Part shown: positions 46,685 through 55,433 of the stretch, piece by piece
How positions within the stretch are numbered: the stretch's first letter is position 1
How the letters are laid out: every line of letters starts with the position of its first letter
From: Micromonospora musae
Lineage (GTDB): Bacteria > Actinomycetota > Actinomycetes > Mycobacteriales > Micromonosporaceae
Length of the DNA stretch: 64,000 bases
Assembly: GCF_003626635.1 (NCBI RefSeq)
Contig: NZ_RAZT01000011.1
Coordinates: 1 to 64,000 of the forward strand
Reading direction: 5' to 3'
Notes under the pieces: model-generated
What the model saw: only the letters and a program-made list of their open reading frames with translations
Databases searched by the model: none
What the model was told of the DNA's origin: nothing
Translations under genes and position numbers: made by a program

Positions 46685-48022
46685 TCAGCGCATGCGGGTG
46701 ATCAGGGCGGTGTCGTAGTCGCCGGAGATGAACTCAGGGTTCTCCAGCAGCTCGGCGAAGAAGGGCAGGTTGCACTTCGGACCGGCGACCTCGAACGCGG
46801 CCACGGCCGCCCTCGCGCGCTCGATCGCCTCGGCCCGATCCGCCCCGCTGACGATCAACTTTGCCATCAGGCTGTCGTAGAACTGGGTGACCGTGTTGCC
46901 GGCGACGTACCCGGAGTCGACCCGTACGCCCTCGCCGACCGGCTCGGTCCACGCGCTGATCGCGCCCGGTCCCGGAATGAAGCGCTTCGGGTCCTCGGCG
47001 TTGATCCTCAGCTCGATCGCGTGCCCGCGCGGGGTGAGCGCCGCCGGATCGAACGTCGGGGCCAGCCCGGAGGCCACCCGCAGCTGCTCCGCCACCAGAT
47101 CGATGCCGTAGACCAGCTCGGTGACCGGGTGCTCGACCTGGAGCCGGGTGTTCATCTCCAGGAAGAAGAACTCGTTCGTGGCCGGATCCAACAGGCACTC
47201 GACCGTGCCCGCGTTGCGGTAGTTCACCGCCTCGCCGGCCCGCACGGCGGCGGCGAGGAACCGCTCCCGCAGCTGCGGGTCGACCGCCGGCGACGGGGAC
47301 TCCTCGACCAGCTTCTGATTGCGCCGCTGCACCGAGCACTCGCGTTCGCCGATGGCGACGACCCGGCCGTCGGCGAGGCCGAGGATCTGCACCTCGACGT
47401 GGCGGACACGCGGAAAGTACCGCTCGATCAGCACCGAGCCGTCGCCGAACATCCGCTCGGCGAACGCGCGCACCTTGTCGTACTCGGTGCCCAGCGCCGC
47501 CTCGTCGGTGGCCACACCCATGCCCATGCCACCGCCGCCGGCCGCGGCCTTCACCATCACCGGGTAGCCGATCTCGGCCGCGGCGGCCGTCGCCGCCGCG
47601 AGGCCGGCGGCGGGCTCGGTGGTGCCGGGCGCGACCGGAACACCCGCCGCCGCCATGAGGTTCCGAGCATTGATCTTGTCGCCCATCGCGGCGATCGCGT
47701 CGGCGCCGGGCCCGACCCAGACCAGCCCGCTCGACTCGACGGTACGAGCGAAGTCGGCGTTCTCCGACAGGAAGCCGTAGCCGGGGTGGATGGCCTGCGC
47801 ACCGGTGGACTTCGCGGCGTCCAGGATCGCCTCGACGTTGCGGTAGCTCTGTGCCGGGTTCGCCGGCCCCACGCACACCGCCTCGTCGGCCTCGGCCACG
47901 AACGGCAGGTCCGCGTCGACCTCCGAGTGCACCGCGATCGCCCGGACGCCGAGCCGCTTGGCGGTACGGATGATCCGGCGGGCGATCTCCCCCCGGTTGG
48001 CGACCAGCAGTGACTCGATCAT
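46685..48022 (-). CDS. Biotin carboxylase subunit (acyl-CoA carboxylase alpha) without carrier domain
   Basis: The protein has 445 residues, from ATG 48022 with GGAGGAG ahead. The biotin carboxylase fold shows VANRGEIARRIIRTAKRLG, the ATP-grasp glycine loop KAAAGGGGMGMG, GERECSVQRRNQKLVEESPSP, and FLEMNTRLQVEHPVTE with the catalytic Arg. The chain ends ...DTALITRMR at the end of the biotin carboxylase domain. There is no BCCP with an AMKM/SMKM lysine, unlike the usual 600-700-residue methylcrotonyl- or propionyl-CoA carboxylase alpha subunits of actinomycetes. A separate carrier protein would be needed; none is encoded nearby. Confidence 0.92.
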   Translation of the reverse strand: MIESLLVANRGEIARRIIRTAKRLGVRAIAVHSEVDADLPFVAEADEAVCVGPANPAQSYRNVEAILDAAKSTGAQAIHPGYGFLSENADFARTVESSGLVWVGPGADAIAAMGDKINARNLMAAAGVPVAPGTTEPAAGLAAATAAAAEIGYPVMVKAAAGGGGMGMGVATDEAALGTEYDKVRAFAERMFGDGSVLIERYFPRVRHVEVQILGLADGRVVAIGERECSVQRRNQKLVEESPSPAVDPQLRERFLAAAVRAGEAVNYRNAGTVECLLDPATNEFFFLEMNTRLQVEHPVTELVYGIDLVAEQLRVASGLAPTFDPAALTPRGHAIELRINAEDPKRFIPGPGAISAWTEPVGEGVRVDSGYVAGNTVTQFYDSLMAKLIVSGADRAEAIERARAAVAAFEVAGPKCNLPFFAELLENPEFISGDYDTALITRMR

Positions 48023-48106
48023 GGCTCCTCCAGCGTCCAAGGGTTGGGACGGATCTCAGCGAACCATGCCACCCCGGCCGCGCACGACCCCCACCCCCCG
48101 GGACGC

Positions 48107-48166
48107 GTTGATCAAGAGGCTTGCGTCAGTACTCGCGCGGAAGATGACGCAAACTTCTTGATCAAC
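48107..48166. repeat. Intergenic palindrome, copy 2 (GTTGATCAAGAG family)
   Basis: The 22-bp arms match copy 1 (46596-46657) apart from two mismatches within the stem, and surround a 16-nt loop of unrelated sequence. It lies between the TetR gene and the biotin carboxylase gene, which point the same way. Confidence 0.85.
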
Positions 48167-48198
48167 ACGGTGCCAGGCGAAGGCCCGAGGGGGTGGGG

Positions 48199-48798
48199 TC
48201 AGGCGAGGAGGGCGGCGAGGGTGGCGCCGCGGAGCAGCTCCGCCCGACGTCGACGGTCCACCTCTCCGCCGAGGAACGGAGTGGAGTTCATCAGGCCGAA
48301 CGCCGCGTGGGCCAGCACCCGGGCCTCACCGTCGGGCATGCCCGGGTGCAGGGCCGTGAGCACCGTGACCCACTCCTCGACGTAGAGCCGCTGGAGGCGG
48401 CGGATCCGGCGGCGCGGCTCGTCGGGGAGGCGATCCAGCTCGTGCAGGTGCAGGGCGATCACCGCCGGGTTCGCCAGCGCGAAGTCGACGTGGAAGTCGA
48501 TGAGCGACTCCAGCGCGGCCCGCGGGTCGTCCGGGTGGGCGGTGGCGCGCTCACGGCCACCGTCGAGCAGCCCCTCGCTCACCGGAATGAGCGCGGCGAC
48601 CAGCATGGCTTCCTTGCCGGCGAAGTGGTGGTAGAGCGCCGGCCCGGTGACTCCGGCCGCCGCACCGATGTCGTCCATCGAGACACCGTGGTAGCCGCGC
48701 GCGGCGAAGAGACCGACCGCGATCTCCAGGATCTCGTCCTTACGAGAACGACGCCGGCTCGCGCCGGCCGCGCCCCGCGCCTGCTGCTCCACCGTCAC
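48199..48798 (-). CDS. TetR-family transcriptional regulator
   Basis: The protein has 199 residues from GTG 48798; an upstream extension to 48909 is Pro/Ser/Arg-rich and lacks coding character. The HTH (about 15-60) reads KDEILEIAVGLFAARGYHGVSMDDIGAAAGVTGPALYHHFAGKEAM, and an effector domain follows. A TACGCT element ends about 6 bp before the GTG with no ribosome site, suggesting a leaderless mRNA. Its position first in the leucine-catabolic set makes it the likely regulator, sensing an acyl-CoA as relatives do; that is inference. Confidence 0.88.
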   Translation of the reverse strand: MTVEQQARGAAGASRRRSRKDEILEIAVGLFAARGYHGVSMDDIGAAAGVTGPALYHHFAGKEAMLVAALIPVSEGLLDGGRERATAHPDDPRAALESLIDFHVDFALANPAVIALHLHELDRLPDEPRRRIRRLQRLYVEEWVTVLTALHPGMPDGEARVLAHAAFGLMNSTPFLGGEVDRRRRAELLRGATLAALLA

Positions 48799-48873
48799 GG
48801 GGCAAGCGTAGACCTGCGCGGACGGTGAGGAGGAGGCAAGGTTGCCGGATGGTCGATCAGACCCGGCCGATGG

Positions 48874-48905
48874 CCCGGGCCGACCGGTACGACGGCCGGC
48901 CCGGG
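48874..48905 (-). terminator. Hairpin terminator after the TPR gene
   Basis: CCCGGGCCG and CGGCCCGGG pair 7 bp after the TPR gene stop codon. Confidence 0.55.
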
Positions 48906-48911
48906 TCACGA

Positions 48912-51770
48912 TCAGTGGTCGTGGTCGAGGTTGTGCTCGGCGCGCAGCTCGGCGGCCTCGTCCGACCGGCCGAGACCATCCAGCGCCTGGGCGAGCAGCC
49001 AGGCCGCCTGCTGCACCGGCCGGCTCCCGACGGGCAGCCCGCCCAGCACGTCGCGCAGCAGCCGCTCCGCGTCGGCCGGCCGATCCGACCGCAGCAGCAG
49101 CTCCCCGGTGAAGATCTCCACCTGCGCCGCCTCGCCGAACGCCTCGATCGACCGGAGGCGGTCCGGCAACCCGGCCAGCCGGTCCAGCGCCTCGCCCTCA
49201 CGGCCCTCGCCGGCCAGCACCCGCGCCGCCGCCTCGGTCGCCATCGCCCGCTCGTACGTCGCCGGCGGCTCCGGATCGTCGGCGAGCGCGGCCGAGAGGC
49301 CGTCCATCACCTCCACCACCCGCAGCGCCGTCGCACCGTCACCGGCCCACATCCAGGCGTACGCCTCACGTCGACGGGCCCGCAGTTCGTCCACGGCGAG
49401 CCCGGCCAGCTCGTACGTGCTCGCCGCCGCGGCGAACCGCTCGGCGGCCAGCGCGTCCCGGTCGACGCCGTAGAGCAGCCCACCCGCCTCCTCCAGCATC
49501 TCGGCCCGGTGCGGCAGATTGTCCGGACCGTCCAGGTTCTCTGCGAGCTGTTCGAGCAGGGCGAGCGCGGGCTCGGTCTCGCCGAGCCCCTGGTAGACGC
49601 CGGCCAGCAGGTACCGGCAACGGTCCGCCTGGACCTGCGCCCCGAGCTTGTCCAACCCGAGCACGGCCTCCTCGGCGACCTCGGCCGCCTCGTTCAACCG
49701 CCCGGCGACCCGGTACGCGTTCGCCAGCTCCCAACGGAGCAGGGCGTCTCCCGTGGCGCCCTGCTCCACGCAGAGCGTCACCGCCTCGGCGAAGTCGTCC
49801 ACCGCCTCGTCCGCGCGCCCGGCCGCCATCAGCGCCCGGGCCCGGGTGACCCGGACCGCGAGCAGTGCGTTCGGTGGCGCGACGGCCAGTGCCTCGTCGC
49901 AGGCGGTGACCGCCTCCGCCGGGTCCTCGGCCGAACGGGCGTACGCCAGGCAGGCGCTCATCAGCAGCTCGCCGACGCCCAACTCCCGAGCCAGCCCGCG
50001 GGCCCGCTCGGCCGCCGAGCGGAACTCCTCCGCCTTCTCCGACTCCTCCAGCGCATGGGCGCGGTGCAGCGCGACTCGCAGCTCCAGGTACGGGTCGGCG
50101 ACCGGCGGAATCCGCTCCAGCTCGGCCAGCGCCTCCGCCCAACGCTCGCCGTGCATCAGCGCCAGCGCCACCCGGTCCCGCGCGGCGGCCCGCTGCCGGT
50201 CGTCCCCGAGCCGGTCGAGGGCGTCGGCGGCGGCCTCCACCAGCGCCAGCCCCTCCTCCCGGCCCGTCTCGGTCATGGCGAGCAGCACCCCGAGCCGGCT
50301 GGCGACCACCTGCGCGCGGAGTTCGTCGCCCAGCTCCCGGTAGGCGGCCGTGGCCGCCCGGGCGGTCTCGATGGCGACCGGGACCTGCTCGTCATCGCTC
50401 AACTCGGCCGCCCGCAGCTCCAGCCGCCGGGCCGTCGTGACCGCTGTGGGTTCCGTCGCGCCGAACCGCTCGTCGTAGGCGGAGAGGGCGGCCTGGAAGC
50501 CGGGACGGTCGTGCCGGTGCCAGCACGACTCGGCGAGGTCGAGCAGCTCGTCGGGTCCGGCGTCGACCGGGATCTCCGGCGTCGCCGGTCCGGAAGCGGT
50601 GGTGTCCTCGACGCTGATCGGCGGCACGGTTCCCGCCGGGGAACCCGGGACCGGCACGCGACGGCGCACGCTCGCCGAGAGCGGCACGTGCTCACCGCTC
50701 GGTAGCATCGCCAGCCGGGCGGCGATCAGCTCGGACTGGCGGGCGGTGCCGTTGCGGGCGTCGAACCGGGCGGCCAGCTCGGTGGCGGTCTCCGCCAGCT
50801 CCGCGGCGAGCCGGGCCGCCGGCACGTCGGCGGCCGGGCGGTCGGCCGATGCCCGCCGGTAGACGGTCAACCCGCCGTCCACCTGCCGCAGCGCCGCAGC
50901 GGCGGTCGCCGCGAAGTGCATGGCCGCGGCCGGGGAGGGCGAGCGGTCCAGCCAGTCCAGGTGCCGCTCGACCAGCTCCAGCGCCCGCGCCTCGTTACCG
51001 GTGACCGTGCAGAACTCGATGTGGTCGCCGATGTCCCACAGGTCGGAGAGGTTGCCCCGCATCCGGCGGTACGCCGTCCGGTGTGCGTTGAGCGCGTCGT
51101 CGTGCCGACCGGTCCGCAGGTAGGGCACGAGCAGCGCGGTCAGGATCGCCTGGGGCTGCTCGTTGCAGGTGAGCCGCCCGGCGAGCACCGGCTCGGCCAG
51201 GCTCGCCGCCTCGGCGTACCGGCCGGTGTCGGCGAGGTACTGCACCTCGGTGGTCGGGTCGCAGCCGGCGCAGTCGGAGAGCTGGTCGCGCGGGGTGGTC
51301 TGCCAGAGCCGGTACCAGTGCGACGCCGCGTCGGTGTCCCCGACGTGCTCGGCGACCCGGAACCGGTGCTTGTGGACGGCCTGGAGGCTGTGCCCGCCGG
51401 CCTGGTACCGCCGCTGCATGTCGTCGAGGACCGCGTACGTCCGGTCGAGCGGCACCTCGGGGAACTTCAGCATCAGGTTGACCATGTACTTGAAGTGCCA
51501 GAGCAGCTGCCCGGCGTGGCGGGCGTGGTAGGGCTGCGGGTCGCGGTCGAACTCGGCGAGGCACCAGGAGAAGGTCACGAAGGACTTCGCCGGCTCACCG
51601 CCGTACGTGTACGCGGTGGTGCCCTGCATCCGGGTGACGAAGGCGAGTTCCCGGTCCTCGGCCGTGTCGACCCGCCGGAGCAGCTGCTCCAGCGCGGCGA
51701 TCTGCCCCGGCCCGTACGGCATGTTGCTGACCTCGCGGAGCACCCGCCAGAGATCCTCGGTGGTCCCCAC
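48912..51770 (-). CDS. Large TPR-repeat protein coupled to an HSP90-family chaperone
   Basis: The protein has 952 residues, almost wholly helical and Ala/Leu/Glu/Arg-rich. It is built of TPR-like pairs in two blocks (about 20-345 and 400-945) joined by a Pro/Ser-rich linker (RRRVPVPGSPAGTVPP region, about 365-400). Examples are GDALLRWELANAYRVAGRLNEAAEVAEEAVLGL and RCRYLLAGVYQGLGETEPALALLEQL. No enzyme motif is seen; a Cys pair SDCAGCD lies near 190. Only 3 bp separate the HSP90 stop from its GTG, and its AGGAG site lies within the last HSP90 codons, so the two are co-translated. It is probably a dedicated co-chaperone or client adaptor. Confidence 0.85.
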   Translation of the reverse strand: MGTTEDLWRVLREVSNMPYGPGQIAALEQLLRRVDTAEDRELAFVTRMQGTTAYTYGGEPAKSFVTFSWCLAEFDRDPQPYHARHAGQLLWHFKYMVNLMLKFPEVPLDRTYAVLDDMQRRYQAGGHSLQAVHKHRFRVAEHVGDTDAASHWYRLWQTTPRDQLSDCAGCDPTTEVQYLADTGRYAEAASLAEPVLAGRLTCNEQPQAILTALLVPYLRTGRHDDALNAHRTAYRRMRGNLSDLWDIGDHIEFCTVTGNEARALELVERHLDWLDRSPSPAAAMHFAATAAAALRQVDGGLTVYRRASADRPAADVPAARLAAELAETATELAARFDARNGTARQSELIAARLAMLPSGEHVPLSASVRRRVPVPGSPAGTVPPISVEDTTASGPATPEIPVDAGPDELLDLAESCWHRHDRPGFQAALSAYDERFGATEPTAVTTARRLELRAAELSDDEQVPVAIETARAATAAYRELGDELRAQVVASRLGVLLAMTETGREEGLALVEAAADALDRLGDDRQRAAARDRVALALMHGERWAEALAELERIPPVADPYLELRVALHRAHALEESEKAEEFRSAAERARGLARELGVGELLMSACLAYARSAEDPAEAVTACDEALAVAPPNALLAVRVTRARALMAAGRADEAVDDFAEAVTLCVEQGATGDALLRWELANAYRVAGRLNEAAEVAEEAVLGLDKLGAQVQADRCRYLLAGVYQGLGETEPALALLEQLAENLDGPDNLPHRAEMLEEAGGLLYGVDRDALAAERFAAAASTYELAGLAVDELRARRREAYAWMWAGDGATALRVVEVMDGLSAALADDPEPPATYERAMATEAAARVLAGEGREGEALDRLAGLPDRLRSIEAFGEAAQVEIFTGELLLRSDRPADAERLLRDVLGGLPVGSRPVQQAAWLLAQALDGLGRSDEAAELRAEHNLDHDH

Positions 51771-51773
51771 CGC

Positions 51774-53561
51774 TCACTCCTGTCCTGGTACGGCCCGGCC
51801 GAGCAGGCCGAGGAACGAACTGTTCAGCAGCGCGGCGTCGGCCGCGCGGATCGGATGGTGCCCGAGCAGCAGCGCCTGCCCGTAGAGCGCCTCGACGGCG
51901 AGCCCGACCAGGTCCGGGTCGGTGAGCGTGGCGACCCGGCGGACCAGCGGGTTGCGGTGGTTGAGCACCAGCTGCGGGCGGTCCGGAGGGGCGGACGCGG
52001 CGAGCGCGTCGAGCACCCCGCCCCACAGCTCGTCGGCCTTGTCGCGGCTCGCCGCCAGCTGGTCGTTGAAGGCCGCCGAGCGGCTCACCAGGTAGAGCGC
52101 GGGCAGCGAGACCGGCTCGTACGCCCGGATCACCACCTCGCAGCCCGACCGCTCCAGCGCCCGCTGGGCGGCGGTGAGGAAGGGCCGCAGGGCCAGCTCG
52201 ACCTTGGGGTCGAGGTTGTCGAACCGGGTGGTCAGGTCGCTCGGCTCCAGCCGTTCGATGAGCACCGACCGCTCCACCGAGGGCAGCCGCTCGATCAGCT
52301 CGGTGTCGTACGTGTAGCCACCGTTGACCACCGCCAGGTCCTGGGCGGCGGCGACCGCGGCGAGCTGGCGGAACTCGTCCAGGCTCGCCGCGTACCGGAT
52401 CAGGCCGTGCCGCTGGCGGAACTCGGCCAGGGTGAGGGTGCCGACGTTCGTGTCCATGGGCCACCACTGGTCGACCAGCCGGAGCATCTCGTCGTCGTGC
52501 AGCGCCAGCGCCTTCACCCCGAGGTGGTGGATCTGGAGGAACTCGGCGAGCCGGCGCGGATCGTGCTTGGCGAGCCGCACCAGCCAGCCCCGCACCTGGT
52601 CGCCGAGCGCCTCCCGGGCGGCGTTGAGCAGGGTGTCCTCGTAGAGTGCCTCCCGGCTCGCGGTCGGCCGCAGCTCGCTGGCGTCCACCACGCAGTGGGC
52701 GAAGAACGCCCAGTCCGGCAGCAGGCCGTCGGCGTGCTCGGTGAGGAGCATCCGCTTCAGGTAGACCCGGTGGCCGGCGCGGACCGCCGGGTTCACCGGC
52801 TCCGGGAGGATGAACGCCGCGCCCGTCAGCCCCGCCTCCGGCACCGAGAGCGGCAGCACGTCGAACGGGTCGAAGCCGAGCGTCTCCCGGGCGTACCGGA
52901 TCAGGGCCGGACGGTCGACCGGCGTGCCGGGCGTGGTCGGCCAGGGCGGTGCCCCGACGGTCGTGACCGCGTCGCCGACCCGCACGGTGACCGGCAGCAG
53001 CGAGCCGAAGAGCCGCGCCAGGTCGGTGACGGTCGGGGTGGTGAACCACTGGTCGGCGTCCCGGCGTGGAACCAGGGTGACGGTGGTGCCCGGTTCGCTC
53101 CGCCCGGCCCCCGGCGGTGCGGGCTCGACGGTGTAGCGGCCGTCGGAGTAGCCGGTCCAGCAGACGGTCGGCTGGTCGCCGTGGCGGGTGAAGACCCGGA
53201 TCTCCTCGGCGACGAGGAAGCAGGAGAGCAGCCCGATACCGAACTGGCCGAGGAAGTCGTGCCGGGAGAAGCCCAGCTCGTCGCGCTTGGAGCTGCGCCC
53301 GATCGTGGCCAGCAGTTCGTGCACCTGCGCCTCGGTGAGGCCGATGCCGGTGTCGTGCACCCGGAGCGTCCCGTCACCGGTCAGCTCGGGCGGCTCGACC
53401 CGGATCAGCGCGGGCGCGTCCGGGTCGGACGTCCGCCGCGCGGTGATCGCGTCGACCGCGTTCTGCAAGAGCTCGCGGAGGTAGACCCGCGGGCTGCCGT
53501 AGAGGTGATGACTGAGCAGGTCGACGACGCCACGAAGGTCGACCTGGAAAGTGTGGTCCAC
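51774..53561 (-). CDS. HSP90-family molecular chaperone (HtpG-like)
   Basis: The protein has 595 residues. The GHKL ATPase domain has its N-box at RELLQNAVDA (Glu30, Asn34), VHDTGIGLT with Asp70, IGRSSKRDE, and the lid/G2 loop GQFGIGLLSCF. The middle domain keeps the HSP90 catalytic-Arg motif as RPTASREALYED (about 295). The C-terminal third is divergent and ends RAVPGQE rather than EEVD. Length and order are close to E. coli HtpG (624 residues), but sequence outside the motifs is distant, so it is an HSP90 paralogue. It is followed at once by a large TPR gene. The start is the GTG at 53561, divergent from an MFS gene. Confidence 0.92.
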   Translation of the reverse strand: MDHTFQVDLRGVVDLLSHHLYGSPRVYLRELLQNAVDAITARRTSDPDAPALIRVEPPELTGDGTLRVHDTGIGLTEAQVHELLATIGRSSKRDELGFSRHDFLGQFGIGLLSCFLVAEEIRVFTRHGDQPTVCWTGYSDGRYTVEPAPPGAGRSEPGTTVTLVPRRDADQWFTTPTVTDLARLFGSLLPVTVRVGDAVTTVGAPPWPTTPGTPVDRPALIRYARETLGFDPFDVLPLSVPEAGLTGAAFILPEPVNPAVRAGHRVYLKRMLLTEHADGLLPDWAFFAHCVVDASELRPTASREALYEDTLLNAAREALGDQVRGWLVRLAKHDPRRLAEFLQIHHLGVKALALHDDEMLRLVDQWWPMDTNVGTLTLAEFRQRHGLIRYAASLDEFRQLAAVAAAQDLAVVNGGYTYDTELIERLPSVERSVLIERLEPSDLTTRFDNLDPKVELALRPFLTAAQRALERSGCEVVIRAYEPVSLPALYLVSRSAAFNDQLAASRDKADELWGGVLDALAASAPPDRPQLVLNHRNPLVRRVATLTDPDLVGLAVEALYGQALLLGHHPIRAADAALLNSSFLGLLGRAVPGQE

Positions 53562-53680
53562 GCCTTTGCGCTCCCCGGTCCGAATCCGGCGCTCACCGTA
53601 CCGATGATCACCGACAAGCGCGTCCTCCTTTCACCCGGCGGCTTGACCCTCGACCGGCTCGAACCCGCAGGCTGCCCGGC

Positions 53681-54964
53681 GTGCCCACGACCCGCCTCGG
53701 CCGCGACTTCCACCTGCTGTGGTCGGCCGCCGTCTCCTCGCGGCTCGGCGATGCCCTGCGTACGCCGGCGCTCGCCCTGCTCGCCGCCACGCTCACCCGC
53801 GACCCCCGGCTGATCGCCGCGATGACCGTGGCCGCGCAGCTGCCGCCGCTGCTCTTCGGTCTGCTGGGTGGTGTCTACGCCGACCGCTGGGACCGCCGGC
53901 GCACCATGGCGCTGGTGGACGGCGCGCGCGCCGCCCTGGTGGCCGCGTTCGCGGTGGCGATCGTCACCGGTCGGGCCGGTGTGGTGACCCTGCTGCTGGT
54001 CGCGTTCCTGCTCGCCGCGCTGGGCTCCCTCTTCGACGCCGCCTCCTTCGCGCTGCTGCCCTCGGTCGTGCCGCCGACGGCCCTGCCCCGGGCCAACGGC
54101 CGCCTCCAGGCCGGTACGGCGGTCGCCGGAGGCTTCCTCGGCGCGCCCGTCGCCGGGCTGGCGTTCGCCGCCTCGCCCGCCCTCCCCTTCGCCGTCGACG
54201 CCGTCACCTTCGCCCTGGCCGCCCTCCTCGTCCTCGCCCTGCCCCGGGGCGGTCACCCGCCCGTCACGGCCGGTCCGCCGACTGATCGGGCGAGACGGCC
54301 GTCGGTGCTGGCCGAGGTCACGGCCGGCCTCCGCCGGCTGCGCGACGACCGGACACTGTGGCAGGTCAGCCTGCTCTCCGCGGGCTGCAACCTGGCGATC
54401 AGCGGGCTGCTCGCCGTCCTGGTGCTCCACGCGCTGGACGTGCTGCGGGTGCCACCGGCGGGGTACGGGCTCTTCACCGCGACCGCGATCGTCGGTGGCG
54501 TGGTCGGGGCGTTGACGGCCGGCCGGATCGCCGCGCGGTTCGGCACCCTGCCCGCGCTGCGCGTCGTGCTCGCCGGGCAGACCGTGGCGCTCGCCGGGTT
54601 CGCGTTCGCCCGGCACCCGGTGCCGGCCGGTCTCGCGCTGGCCGTCTTCGCCGCCGGCACCTCCGTGTGGAACAGCCTCTGGACGTCGTACGGGCAGCAG
54701 CGGGTGCCGGCCGCCCTGCTCGGTCGGGTGGGCGCGGCTCAGCGGATGCTCGGGCTGCTCGCCGCCCCCGTCGGCGCGACGCTCGCCGGGCTGGTCGCCG
54801 GGGCGTACGGGACGGTGCCGGTCATGGTGGCGGCCACGGGGACGTTCGCGCTGGTCACGGCCGCGGCGTGGCGGATGCTGCGACCGGTGGCACCGACGCC
54901 GCCCGTCGACCGGCCCACCACGGCCGGGACAGCAGTCCGGCCAGGACCGCCCCCGTCGCGTTGA
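53681..54964 (+). CDS. MFS transporter (probable drug or metabolite exporter)
   Basis: The protein has 427 residues with 12 predicted helices. The intracellular loop motif between helices 2 and 3, GGVYADRWDRRRTMALVD, is the MFS motif A; a second such loop (AGRIAARFG) lies in the C-terminal half. The start is a GTG at 53681 (MPTTRLGRDFHLLWSAAVSSRLGDALR, typical of the MFS_3/enterobactin exporter-like group). The substrate is unknown. The 3' end overlaps the convergent VanZ gene by 110 bp. Confidence 0.9.
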   Translation: MPTTRLGRDFHLLWSAAVSSRLGDALRTPALALLAATLTRDPRLIAAMTVAAQLPPLLFGLLGGVYADRWDRRRTMALVDGARAALVAAFAVAIVTGRAGVVTLLLVAFLLAALGSLFDAASFALLPSVVPPTALPRANGRLQAGTAVAGGFLGAPVAGLAFAASPALPFAVDAVTFALAALLVLALPRGGHPPVTAGPPTDRARRPSVLAEVTAGLRRLRDDRTLWQVSLLSAGCNLAISGLLAVLVLHALDVLRVPPAGYGLFTATAIVGGVVGALTAGRIAARFGTLPALRVVLAGQTVALAGFAFARHPVPAGLALAVFAAGTSVWNSLWTSYGQQRVPAALLGRVGAAQRMLGLLAAPVGATLAGLVAGAYGTVPVMVAATGTFALVTAAAWRMLRPVAPTPPVDRPTTAGTAVRPGPPPSR

Positions 54965-55424
54965 GCAGCACGTCGTCCACGGAGGAGACCCGGCCGAGGT
55001 CCAGCGCGTACTGGAGGAGTTCGACGAGCACCGAGCCCGCCGCGCCGAGCAGGAAGAGCCGGCCGGGCCCGGCCAGCACGGTCAGGCGTACCGGTGCGAA
55101 GAAGCCCAGCGCGGCGAAGACCAGCAGGTTGCCGACCACCTGGACCACGGCGGTGGTGGGCGACCCGGTCAGCAGGTCGAGCAGATCGTGCAGGGGCACC
55201 GCGTCGACCTCGCGGGGCGCCGCGCGCGGGGTCAGGATCATCCACACCCACGGCACCGTCCCGGCGACCGCGCCCACCTCGGCGACGCTGCGCCACCAGG
55301 CCTCACCGGCCGGGACGGTGCTGCGGCGCGTCCGTACCAGCCCGGCGACGAGCAGGGCCAGCAGCGGCAGCGCGGCGCACGCGGCGAGCAGGACGCCGCC
55401 CCAGTCCCGCCAGACCTGTGTCAC
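54855..55424 (-). CDS. VanZ-family membrane protein
   Basis: The protein has 189 residues with four to five helices (about 10-30, 45-65, 90-110, 120-140 and 145-162). VanZ hallmarks are VGNLLVFAALGFFAPV, then LLGAAGSVLVELLQYALDLGRVSSVDDVLLNATGAVLAGLL. VanZ proteins give low-level teicoplanin resistance in enterococci; most actinobacterial members are uncharacterised. Both it and the MFS gene keep coding character through the 110-bp convergent overlap. Confidence 0.9.
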   Translation of the reverse strand: MTQVWRDWGGVLLAACAALPLLALLVAGLVRTRRSTVPAGEAWWRSVAEVGAVAGTVPWVWMILTPRAAPREVDAVPLHDLLDLLTGSPTTAVVQVVGNLLVFAALGFFAPVRLTVLAGPGRLFLLGAAGSVLVELLQYALDLGRVSSVDDVLLNATGAVLAGLLSRPWWAGRRAASVPPVAASATPRP

Positions 55425-55433
55425 CGGCGCAGC

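Noticed and set aside
53405-54616. 403-residue Gly/Glu/Arg-rich frame opposite the MFS gene
   Set aside because: Its composition is that of a GC-rich shadow frame; the MFS and HSP90 frames explain the DNA.
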